The notes beneath the pieces were generated by a model that made no database searches, was not told the origin of the DNA, and was given only the letters and a program-made list of their open reading frames with translations. The position numbers and the translations under genes are program-made. A stretch of DNA of 64,000 nucleotides from Zizania palustris (taxonomy: Eukaryota; Streptophyta; Magnoliopsida; Poales; Poaceae): assembly GCA_019279435.1 (NCBI GenBank), contig JAAALK010000289.1, positions 29,814,603 to 29,878,602 on the forward strand, given 5' to 3'. Below are positions 22,450 to 34,500 of this stretch, piece by piece (within the stretch, counting starts at the first letter, position 1; every line of letters begins with the position of its first letter).

Positions 22450-24484
22450 TTAAGTGCCACGATAGAAGGGCATGACGGTGTAGACGGTCTGCATGATGGT
22501 CATGACGAGGAGGAAGACGGCGGCGGCGAGAGAGAGGAACGACCATGGGCTACGGAAGTAGGTGTGCACCAGGTTGGCGCGCCACCGGTGCCATCTCCGG
22601 CGGCAGTAGGCGTTCACCTCCCGGTGCACGTCGTCGAGCGCGCTCTGCGGCTCGAGCACCACGTCCCGGGAGAGGCCGTTGAACAGCCTCGCCACGGCCT
22701 TGTCGCTGCCGACCGTGTTCTGGATGATCCGGCGAGCCGTGAGCAACGCGACGTCACGAGCCGAGTCGATCATGTTGTCCATGAAGAAGACGTAGGCGGT
22801 GACGTCGTTACCGGCGCCGGCGTGGAGCCGCTCGAACGCCATGAGGTTGAGCAGAATGTACTCGGTGGTGTCGTCGACGGCAACGACGGGGAGGTGGAGC
22901 ACGCCGCTGTGGAAGCGAATGTCGAGGAGGCTGCTCGTCGGGCTACGCCTGAACCGGATCCCGGCCTCGTAGAGCTCCTCCGCCGACCGGATGATGTCGT
23001 CGGGGGCAGTCTCCGGAGGCGCGCGTGGTGATGGGGCCGGTCCGAAGAGGAGGCTCCGGCGGAGGATGTCGAGCGGGTGGAGTGCCAGCCCGGCGCCGAT
23101 CTCCATCGGCCACGCCGTCGGCGACAGGAACATCAGCACCATCCGGTTGATGAAGTCCTCATTCTGCATGCATTTTCATGGCCAATAACCAAACTCAGAG
23201 TGAGAGATCGATCAGATCATCAGCAAATTAAAGCATACACATTTGCATGTCACCTAGATATCACATGATTACTCTTTTACTTTTTGTATGCATGCATGCA
23301 TGATGCATGACCGACAGTTAAAAAGTATAAATATAAAATATAAAGGAAAACATGCAAGCAATAATGCATAAAGAAGCATTTGACTACTCTTTGTACGTAG
23401 TTTGCTAAAAGTTCTGCTAACTAATACTACTACAGTTCTGGTCTTTCTATAATTAACATGATTTATTTACTACATAATGCTAAAAACCTATGCAACCTAT
23501 AATCGCCAAATTTGACTGAGTGTCACATGTTATCTAGCTCACGAACTAAGCATAATTAGCAACGCGATCAGCTCGCGCGACTGATAGTTTACTTGTACTA
23601 TTATTTTGTCGTTGTATTGGCACACGTCCGTAGCTGGTGTACGTAGATGCAGTGGTAGTTTTTTCTGCTTTCTTGAAAGGGCTATTTTACAGTCTACGAG
23701 GAGGTACCAGGAGGTACCACATTTTTCAGTGTTAATTTTGGTACCTCCTGGTACCTCATATGCCAGGAGGTACCAAAATTAACACTGAAAAATGTGGTAC
23801 CTCTCCCGGTACCTCCTCAACTGTAAAATTTCTCTTCTTGAAATACTTTGTTACCTCGTGTATGCCACTCTCGACGGCTACGAGCTTGTCGAGGACGAGA
23901 AGCGGCAGCTGGTTCTCGATCATGATCATGTCACGGCGGATGTAGGGCACAGTGTAGAGAAGTCCATGGCTGCTGAACAACGGGTCGTCGTCGGCGTAGT
24001 CGTTCACCTCCCACCCGGACGCCGTCCTCATCACCTCCAGCAGGAAGCAACCGTCTGTCACCATCATCTCCAAGAACCTCTCCCTCTTCTTATCCAGCGC
24101 CGTTGCATCGCCGTACGTGTCGCGCCGCCACTCATCGGTCAGGCCTTGGTACGCGCCCTCCAACTCCTCTGCGGCCTCGGCGACGGCGGCCGCGAACATG
24201 GCGAGCGGCCTGCCGCGGGCGGAGCGCCGGAGGAAGTGGAGGAGCGCCCGGCGCTTGTGCTCCTCCATCGGGAGGAGGTTGGGCTCGCCGTGGTGGAAGG
24301 GGCCGAGGGAGACGACCTGCGGCTGGTACGCGCGGCGGTTCAGATCCTTGATGCACGCCGGCACGCGATAGATGGACTGACGCCGCCACCGCGTGACCTC
24401 CGCCGTCGGGTCGCCGTTCCTCGCCGCCTTCTCCACCTCCACCACCCACGCGCTCTCCTCGATCGTGCTTCGCAAGGACGCCAT
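22450..24484 (-). CDS. DUF247 (UPF0481) gene 2, two exons
   Basis: Exon 1 is complement 23855-24484 (210 codons), exon 2 complement 22450-23163 (237 codons plus stop), total 447 aa, normal for the family. The intron (23164-23854, 691 bp) has a GTAACA donor after ..GIHE and a TGCATGCAG acceptor before NEDFINR, in phase 0. Blocks: SIYRVP, PQVVSLGPFHHGEPNLLPMEEHK, VTDGCFLLEVM, VPYIRRDMIMIENQLPLLVLDKL, LHPLDILRRSLL, YEAGIRFR, LLNLMAFERLHAG, VTAYVFFMDN and a C-terminal membrane helix in SFLSLAAAVFLLVM. The molecular role of DUF247 is unknown; membrane anchoring is the only feature visible. Its neighbour gene 1 is a clear paralogue in convergent orientation. No defect is seen. Confidence 0.92.
23684..23829. 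mobile_element. Foldback MITE in the DUF247 gene 2 intron
   Basis: About 146 bp form a near-perfect hairpin: ATTTTACAGT at the left end, ACTGTAAAAT at the right, and arms with GAGGAGGTACC, GGTACCACATTTTTCAGTG and TTAATTTTGGTACCTCCTGG. Repeated GGTACC sites lie on both arms. It lies just inside the 5' end of the intron, 25 bp from the donor. Confidence 0.8.
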
Positions 24485-25400
24485 TTGATCACCTCAAAGC
24501 TCAAATTTTCAACCCAGCCTCAGTGGTAGCGTGTGTAAAGAGCAATTCTTCTGCTTGAGCTGTGTGCCACTGTGCCTAATGCGACGTATATGTAAACTAG
24601 TCCGCATGCACGTGGATACAACACGGCCCCCAAACATAATATCCAACATAAAACAACGCACATTGTTATTGACTTATGGTACATTTCGAACCACGCACAA
24701 ATCATTCACACACCCCCATTGATACACGCGCATTCTCATGTTGACGCTAGGTATATTCGCACTAGTTAAGCGATGATGTGACATGAGATAACGTTGGATT
24801 GCATGTTTTGTTATCATGTTACGACAGGGGTATTGGAACGTCGTCTCTACAAGATGATGATGATGTGACGTGAGATAACGTTAGATTGCACGTTTTGGTG
24901 TCATGTTACGACAGGGACATTGGCAGTTCCACGTAGATAAAGAGAGAAGGAATGTGTGATGCAAATGCAAGGAGATGGCAGGCTTTGGGAAAAGATAGAT
25001 GGAGATGTGATGGAGCCGTCGAAAGACGCTGGGAGATCTGAGGATGGGAAGCAACACAAAGCAAGAGGGTAAAAGAAAGATTGCACGTCAGGGCCGGGTA
25101 TGTACCATACTACCCATACATGTTTGCCTTCTATGCAAGGAAGAAAGGAACCTCCAGTTGAATGAACAGAACTGCAAAACATTGCAATGCAACTAACAGT
25201 GACAGAAAAATTGGCCCAATCCTGCGATTAGCTGACCTGCAAATGTTCAGCCGCAGCTCTTGCATAAATAGTACACGAGATGAGTGGCCAATGATGGAAA
25301 AGCAAATTTATCAGGTTCACTAGTGGACTCAAGCACGCCTTGGTTTGCAAAAGCAACTGTTCATAGACCGCAGAGGCCATTGCATATAAAGATTACGACG
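24485..25400. other. Intergenic region between DUF247 gene 2 and the helicase gene
   Basis: The left part is upstream of the minus-strand DUF247 gene 2; no TATA box could be placed with confidence. The right part lies beyond the helicase 3' end. It contains a direct repeat at 24772-24923 and no recognised gene. Confidence 0.5.
24772..24923. repeat. Direct repeat, two ~65-bp copies 87 bp apart
   Basis: Copies at about 24772-24836 and 24859-24923 share GATGATGTGAC, GAGATAACGTT, GATTGCA and CATGTTACGACAGGG with a handful of substitutions. They lie 290-440 bp upstream of the DUF247 gene 2 start codon. Confidence 0.75.
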
Positions 25401-25559
25401 AATATCATTACATAATTTGAGAAGGCAATTGTGTAACAAGTAAACACAAGATAGAAAGGCACAACATATCCTGACATTTCTTCAGGATCATTCCGTCAAA
25501 AATGACAAGGGAATGTAAAATTCCCAGTGTGGAAAACACATTACAAGTTGGCGTGTCTT

Positions 25560-28500
25560 TTACTTCCGGCGCTTGTATCTGAAAAAGGGAAAGTAGAACT
25601 TTTAATTGTTGAGGGGCCCTAATATTTAGCGTCAATGATAAAATGAACTGCTTTATACAATAAAAAACGCTGCAGTGTATTTTCATTTTCTTTCCCACTT
25701 AAATGTCGAGGATTCAGGTGAAAACATAGTTGCATACCTGGATTTGCTCTTAAAAGCATTTTTAGATTTCTTCCGTAAAATATCATTTTTCTTTAAGGAA
25801 CGGCCCTGTTTCCATTCACTCATATCATTCTGGAATAATTCATGCATCTCCTCTTGCCGAGTGGGGCCCTTTTCAGAATGCTGTTTTGCTACTTTATCAT
25901 TCTTTCCTTTGCCAGTGCCAGGACCCTTTTTACCAGCAGACTTCATTGATTTTGCCCTCCGATAAGCCATGTCGACTAGAGATTGACCTTTCTTTGCTAT
26001 CTTCCCACCTTTTCTTTCCTGCAGGAACCACTTCTAAGCTTAGAGGGAATGTAGCTCAGTGAAAAATTATAGGCCGGATGTCAACCCGTGCAAGTATAGT
26101 TTCTTTTGAACATACTAGGAAAAATAGATACAAGTGAGTCCAAGAAAACTATTTTTAAAAGAGATGTGTATATATATTGGAAGCATAGTGGCAAGGGAAA
26201 AATCACACAAAATTATTCATACCAACAAAAATCACTAAACCAAAATATAACAAAGACTACTATTTTTAGCAATTCTTAGAAAGATTATTAGTATTGGAGA
26301 AATGACTTTGTAGTGTTTGTTTATTGTGGGATGTGGCCAGACAAATATTTATCGATTGGATGATCCAAGCTTCTTGTTTGGGTAGATGGAGTGGATGAAC
26401 CATTCTTTTTAGGGTTAATTGCTTCCATGTCAACGTTATTTTCCAATTCGCCAGAAATGCCATTAAAATTTCGATATTTGCTCATATGTTATTACTATTT
26501 CAAATCCACTATTTTTTGTCATTTGGACCCACCTACAGACTAAGAATATTTTCAATTCGTCATTTTATGCCATTACTCTTTTATGAATATTTGGACTCAA
26601 ATAACATAAAAAAGTGAATTTGAAATAGTGATGACATACGAGTAAATACTGAAAGTTTAATGTTATTTCTGGTGAATTGAAAAATAATGGTGACACAGAT
26701 GCAATTAACCCTTTTTTTTATGGATGGTGCAATAAAGGATGGATGTGATGAACAGATGATCCAAATTTTTCTTTAGTTGGATCATTGTTCTTAAGGCAGT
26801 AAGGTGAGTGGTGGTGAACAATCACCTTTCAGCCACCTAGATGTTTAAGGCATGCGACGAGGCAACACCATGCACATCCTAACATATAATTGCTCCAAAA
26901 TTTAGTAGTATAACATATATAAGTTGCCAATGATCTGACCTCTCTTCTCTTCTCTTTTCCTCTCATGTGTGGTGACTTCCCTTCTCTTGTCCCATGGAAG
27001 TGCACCGATTATATAGCAGAGCAGTTGATAACAAAAGTAGTGACTGTGTTGCATATCTAGGAGGGGAACATACCACAAGAGCCGCTGAGCACAGCAGGGA
27101 GGGATGGGACCACCAGGCACTGCAAAGAGGATGGGATCCCACCAAAAGAAGCAAGGGCCAGGAAGGGACAACAACCGGTCAAGCACCACTAAGCATAGGG
27201 ATGGCAACAGGTTTAAAACCCACCCACAAAACAAATCCACAAAATTTATTCAAATCCGATGGGGGCAAGCATGACGATAGGCGCAGGTGTGGCCTCGCAG
27301 CAAGATGGCTGGCGCGCATCGCGACAGCAACAACGAGCACGGGCTCAGTGTGACAGCGACAGTGGGCGCAAGCTCACAGCGTGACAACAACGGCAGACGC
27401 ATAAGCGTAGCATGACAACGATGACGGGCACAGGCTCACAGTGCGATGGTAGGCACGTGCGCCTGGTGGCCTGGGAGAGGGTGAGAGGAATGAGAACGCG
27501 CGCCTAGGAGAGAGCTAGAGAGGAAAGGCGCCTAGGAGAGCTAGATAGAGGAGGGGCATTGGAGAGAGGAGGGGCATTAGAGAGGAAGGAGAGAAAGGTA
27601 AGAGGCTAGGCAAGAAAAATATAACAGCAAAAAATAATCGAGTAAAGCCACATGTAGCCGTGGGTTTAGATATAAACCCATGTCCGATCTGACAATAAAT
27701 GGATACCCAAACATGTGAACCCACATTCACAAATCTAAACCCAACCCATACACATCAAATTGAGTACCCATGGGCAAAATTGCCATCCCTAGCCAAGCCA
27801 AGCAGGGAGAGAGGGGACCATCCAATTGACGAGCAGAGTATGGAGCAAAGAGGGAGGGAACCATCCGATGGGGACAAGGGAAGGATTGCAAGCCGATGGG
27901 CACCACCAAGTAGAGCACGAAGAGAGGGGAGTCAAGGCCTCAGGGTATCCCGCTGAGCGTTGCCGAGTGAGCATCCAAGCAAAGCAAATCAGGTGTCGCT
28001 GCCTCCACCCTCTTTGTTTTGGTGTTTACCACCACTCTAGACTCCCTTACCTCTCATCCACTATTTCCCCTCCCTAATCCGTGCACGTGCGCCTGTCTCA
28101 TTATGCCTTTGCCTTGAGTGCCCATTTCCCAATGCTTTTTCCCTACACGCCTGTTTCCCTATGCTTTTGCCCCGTGCGCCTATTTCCCTATGCTTTTGCT
28201 CTGGTTGCCTATTTCCCCGTGTGGTTGCCACACTTGGCCACTTCTTGCTCGCACATCTAGCATCCGCTTCAAGCCACTAGGCATCAAACTTAGTGTTCAA
28301 GAAGCCATCATTAGGCGCCCATCTAGGCAGCGAAAGACGTTGGGTGCCACCCTAATGCCACATGGAGGACCTAGTCTATGAGCTAAGCGAGCAGGGCACT
28401 AGGCAGATCAACTATGGCCTGGGAAGTTGATCGCGGCGCTAAGCGCCTTGGGTAACGACGACACCAAGCTAGATTTGCGTCTTTAAGCCTGCTTCAAGCG

Positions 28501-31500
28501 TGTGTGCTCGACAGTGCGCAGGGGGAAACTAAAAAACACGTGCCGCCACTATGCCAATCGTCCGCTAGATTTGCTACTCCACTCGCTGCACGTCACCAGA
28601 TCTAGCTTTCCACTCACTGTCTGCCGCTAGATCCAACTTTCCACTCATCGCCCACCCCTAAATCCACCACCAAGCACTAGGTGTGGCTAGATCTGCCGCC
28701 GTGTTGGGTGGGGAGGGGAGAAGGGCTACCAAAGTTGTGGTTGGAGGGGAAGAGAACTAGAGAGGGGATGGGAACACTTGGGACTCGAAGCTAAGAAGAT
28801 AAAACCTATCGTGGGAGGAGAAGAGTTGCCTTGGACTTCAGGAGAATGTCTAGGAACCAACAAAATGAATGTTTGGTTCCCAGGAAAAATGAACGCCTAG
28901 ACTCCGAGGCCTCTTAGGAAACTAGAAAAAGAAGCGAATTGGACTAGACCTAGGCGCCTCTAAGCGCTAGGCACTAGGTCGCCACCTGACTAGCGCATAC
29001 GTGAACACTAATCAAACCAACGCCAAATCACGCCTAGGTGTTGCCATAGACAGCAAGGCAAGCACCATATGTGTTGAAGCCAAGCCAAGGCTGATGCCTA
29101 GAGCTTGAGCACACTCGGGCGCCTAGGAATCAACTTAAAAACCATGGGATAAATAGAAAATTAGAATATGGTGACCTCTTCTCTTCAATGGGTGAGTTTA
29201 CCCCCTCATTGGCTGAATATATGTTTGAAGGATATGCACAAGAAAATTCCATAGATCAGAAGTTCCGATAGGAAGTATCGGAAGTTCCAGTTATTTTCTG
29301 GTCTCGATACAAAGAGCAAATGTTGCTTCAGAAGTTCCGATATGGTATCGGAAGTTCCGACAAGCTAGAAGTTCCGATTCAGAATCGGGGAATTTTTGTA
29401 CTGGTCGGAAGTTTTGATATGGTATCGGAAGCTAGAAGGACGGCAAGGATGAAGCAAGGAGAGGCTTGACGCGCTGCTCCAAAATCTTCCGCTGCACCTA
29501 GCGCATCTCGTGCTAGAAGATACCAATCTATAATCTCGCACACGCATGAGTCTTGGGCCTAGGGTGTAAAATTTTGAATTTGCCGGGTAGCGTAACTCCC
29601 CTATTCCCCAACAATGTTATTATTTCAAAGGCTAGAACATGTTGGTAGGATTTGGAGGATGTTACAACTACTTACAAACAAATAACAAAAAATAGTTAGC
29701 AATATTGACAATTAGTGAATTGAATAGTTCAAGTGACTAGTGCATAAGCTCTAATTTCATTTATTGACTGACTAGTAAATCAACTCTACATCCCTCAGAC
29801 TGAAAGGTTATCAAACATACATGACCCATCTTTCTTTAGTAAGAAGTCGGAAGTGTAGTAAATGTGTCAGAACAAATCCATCACATTACTCCCAGATTTG
29901 GGCAGCAAGCAAACTAGGTGGTCGATTGGCAAAGCAGCGTCTCCGCAAGCTTGCCAAACGCCTCGATCCACGTCGATGGTAGCAGCACCGGACACCACAC
30001 CCCATGGCCCCTCCACCACTTCCCTCTTCCCCACTGCAGTTAGACATGCTGCCCGCCCAACACGAAGTAGAGCACCATGGATGCACCCAACGCTGTTGCC
30101 ATCATTGTCATCCCCATGGCCGCTGGATGGCTGGATCCACCAACGCTGAGGGCGAGGGAGACCTAAATCAGAGGGAGGCACCACCGGATATAGAGGCCAT
30201 GCCCAGATCCAGCATGTGGCAGGGTAGGTGGAGTCACTCGAGACAGGACTCATGAGTGAACAAGAAAAAAATAGGGTGAGGGAGATAGGAGTCACCACAA
30301 CTCAATTTTGATCCAGTGCGTGCATGCAGGAGACATGGGCCACACAATCCAGCAATTATTTTTGGCTCCTATCCAATATTTGACGAATATTCTCGACTGG
30401 CCATTCCACCTATACTTTCCCTTCAACCAAATACCTGCCGAGATGGGATGGCCCCATTGCTTCCATGGATATTCATAGAATGATAGAACTAAACACACCA
30501 AGTGTCCCTCATTAATCATGTTAGCTCTAATTTCTCTGCGAGCTGATTAAGTGTCACATAGTGGAGCCTATTAATTGTGCACACATTAACCATAGAAACA
30601 AGCTAAAAACTAATAATTTACGGAACATATTTTGAATGCTAAAATGCCTAAAAATAAAGTCTTCAGGGGTGGAGGGAGTAGTTAATAATGCCAAAGTATT
30701 ACACGACTTCAAGAGAACAAATTAATGAAAAGAGTTGTACCTGGGCTTCCTCCTCATCTTTGCTCTCATCTTCTAGCATCTCCCGTTGTGCCTCTAATCG
30801 TCTCCGTTTCTTCCTGGGTAGATTTTTCTGTAGAATAAAATAAAAAGCAAAAAAATCAAGTAAAAGTAAACCTCATGCATATTACAAATTCATTCCAATA
30901 CCACTTTCATAAGCACACCTCATGCTCCCTTCTTCTTTTCTCCTTCAGTCGAAGATCTTCAGCTTGCTGAGCACTAATAACTCCAGAGTTACTGTTACTT
31001 TGATCCAAAGATTCCTGGATATAAAACAAATTCAGATATTATGATGTGTATAAGATTAACATGATATGTTTAAGTATGGAGAAAGAATTCGATCCCCGTG
31101 CATTTACTTCTAAGTTCTAACTTAAAATAAATATGACAGAACTTGAAGGATATATTGTTTATTAGTGCATCATGACAACATGGGAACAAACATAGATGTT
31201 GCAACTGTAGAATAGCTAGCAAGCAGAGGCACTGAGCCATAGAGGCATGTTAAATACACATCCAGAAGGTTTTGGGCCTCTGAAGATTTAAATATATTCA
31301 ATCCTCTTTGTTCATCCTGCTTTTTCTATCTTAATGAACATTGAACATTCTGTGTACAGTCACACAAATCATAACTACAGTCTCTAGTTATCATCTCCCA
31401 GTATGAATTAAGAAGCCAGTGTTATCATCTAAGAATAAACTACAAGCACCATGGACATACAAACTATAATTAATGAAACCAAAGAACAAAAAACAGGAGA

Positions 31501-34500
31501 TCATCACTAAAATCATATAAGCCAAAAAAAAGTGAACAAACCAATTAAAAAGCACTAGCGTCAGAATCAACACATGGAAGTCATAGAAAATGATTGGAGC
31601 AAGACAGAACAAAACAAAAACAAGAGCAAAGAAAATGTGATAAAAGATTGCTCAGCCAAAGCTAGAGAATGGGCCTGCAGCTATTTAGGCCCTGTAAGAA
31701 AGAGGTGAGCTATTGATTCTATATTGATTGAATAGAGAAACAGAGGGTTACATATATAGGCTTGCCCTGAGTCTATAACAGAAAACAAGGGCATTGTGCA
31801 AACACAGCAATGTCTAACACGCCCCCACAGTCAAATCATCGGTGAAACCAATGTTCACACTGGACCTAAACTCTGTGAAGACAGACGAGGGAAAGCCCTT
31901 AGTGAAGACAGACGAGGGAAAGCCCTTAGTGAAGATATCAGCGAACTAAGATGTCAATGGAACATGAAGAACACGGACATCAACAAGAGCAACACGCTCA
32001 TAAACATAATGTAAGTCAGTCTCCACATGTTTGGTGCGTTGATGCTGAACAGGATTAGAAGACATGTAGACTGTGCTGATGTTGTCACCTTGTTTTGTGC
32101 AGAGGAGTATGCAGCTCAGACAAAAGTTGACGTAACCAAGTGGCTTCAGCAACAGCATTGGCTACCGCTCGATACTTAGCCTCAACACTAGAGCGAGAGA
32201 CTGTATTATGCTGCTTGGAGGACCATGAGACCTGATTGTCCCCAAGAAAAACCGCATAGCTAGAGGTGGATCGGCCAGTGTCAGGATAACCGACCCAATC
32301 AGCATCAGAATATACAACTAGGTCAGATAGAGTAGAGGGACGCACAAATAGGCCCATATGTAGAGTGTCACGAACATAACGCAAAATGCATTTGAGAGCG
32401 GCAAGATGAGGCTCCCTTGGATCATGCATGTGGAGACATACTTGCTGAACTGCATAAGAAATGCCCGCCCTGGTGAAAGTCAGATACTGTAGAGCCCCAG
32501 CAAGACTGCGGAAATCAGTTGGGTTAGAAATTGGAGCGCCATCGACAGAAAGCTTCGGATTCATATCAACTGGCGTTGAGCATGGTTTGCAGTAAACCAT
32601 ACCAGCATGCTCAAGCATATACTGCCGCTGTGAGATAAATAGACAAGACCCAGTGCGCTGAACATGCATGCCCAAAAAATGATGAAATTAGACTAAGTCC
32701 TTCATGGAAAAATCCTGTTGAAGAGCATCAATAATGCAGCGCAGGAAAACCATGGAGGAAGTTGTCAGAACAATGTCATCCACATAAAGGAGATAAGCAA
32801 TGTCTGCTCCATTGTGATAGACAAATAGGGATGTGTCATACTTGGCCTCCTTGAACCCAAGGTGCAGAAGATGGGAGGCAAATCTTTCATACCATGCATG
32901 TGGTGCTTGCTTCAAGTCATAGAGAGAGTGATTGAGCCAACACACAATCCGGATGAGCCTCAAATCCCGAAGGCTGAACACAATAAACTGTCTCTGTCAA
33001 GGTGCCATGGAGGAAGGCATTGTTAACATCTAGCTGATGAATGGGCCAGGATTGTGAGACAGCCAAGGAAAGAACAGTCCAAACAGTAGCTGGCTTGACA
33101 ACAGGGCTAAAGGTCTTGGCAAAATCAACATCGGGTCGCTGAGTAAAACCACGAAGTACCCAACGAGCCTTGTAGCATTCAAACGAACAATCTGCATTGA
33201 ATTTGTGTTTGAACACCCATTTTCCTGTCACCACATTGGACTGAGGCGGTCGAGGAAGGACCCATGTGTGGTTGGACAAAAGTGCTGAATATTCAACCTC
33301 CATGGAAGCATGCCAATTGGGATCGGCCAATGCAGCGCGGTAGCTTCGGGGAACATGAGATAGTTGGGCTGCCTCAAATAGCGCGGGCTTGCAAAAACCA
33401 CGCTTTCCACGTGATCATGCCATGTTGATTGATCACAGGTGGAATAGGTACAACACCTTGTGGAAGATGTGTAGTGGCAGAAGTGGGAGATCCTGCTGCC
33501 GAGGAAGACGACAATGTGGGAGCAGATGTCTGGGAGGTAGTCGTTGCCAGTGGAGTCAGGCGCCTAGAGTAGACAAAACCGCGATACCGACCTACAACCG
33601 AAGCAGTTGGCAAGTCAGTAGAGGCTTGAGACTAGGACGAAACAGGTGTTGCTTCAGGCGGTCTTGAAGTCGTGATGTCGAGGGTGCAATCAGGTCCAAA
33701 GCCCCTGAAGTGGCATCCGTAGGTCCTATATATGAGAAAGATGGTGACAACGCCTGAGGAGCTAGTACCAGGTTAGTGTAATCCTCCAAACACGACGTAG
33801 CTGAGGGCGGAGATTTGTCCATGGAGAATGGAAAGGAGGATTCGTCAAAGACCACATGACGAGAGATAACCCGATTTGTGTGACGATGAAGGCAAATATA
33901 CCATTTATGATGAGGAGAGTAGCCAAGAAAGACACAAGGAAGAGCGGGGAGCTAATTTGTGAATAGTTGTGGTGGAGAGATTAGGGTAGCACTTGCAACC
34001 AAAGACCCTAAGGTGGTCATACAAAGGATGAGACCCAAGGAGTGTGAAATGAGAGGTGGAGAGATTGAGTGTTTTGGTGGGTAGAATGTTTAGGAGATAT
34101 GTGGCGGTAGTAAGGGCTATTGCCCAAAAGGTGGTGGAGACTGCGTGTCGAGCCACAAGTGAATAGATTCAGACCATGGATTGTAGAAGTTGGGCCAGAC
34201 ACCAAGGGGAGCTTGTCCCGCAACACCCCTAGGAGTAGCAGAACTAGCGCCGCTAGCACTGCCGTTGTTACCACAGCCACCCCTGTTGCCACTGCGACCA
34301 CCACGTTTGCCGCATTTACAACGCTGCTGGTGGTTGCCACCAAAGCCACCACCGAAGCTTCCAGAACACTATTGGGGTTGTGACGACAAGGGTAGAGGCG
34401 CATCAATTGCTGGGGAGAAGCCTAGTGATGTAGTAGTACCGATGCCCGCAGCAGTAAGGGTTGCAGCAGGAGCAACCTTGGCAATGGTGAGCTCCTCCAA

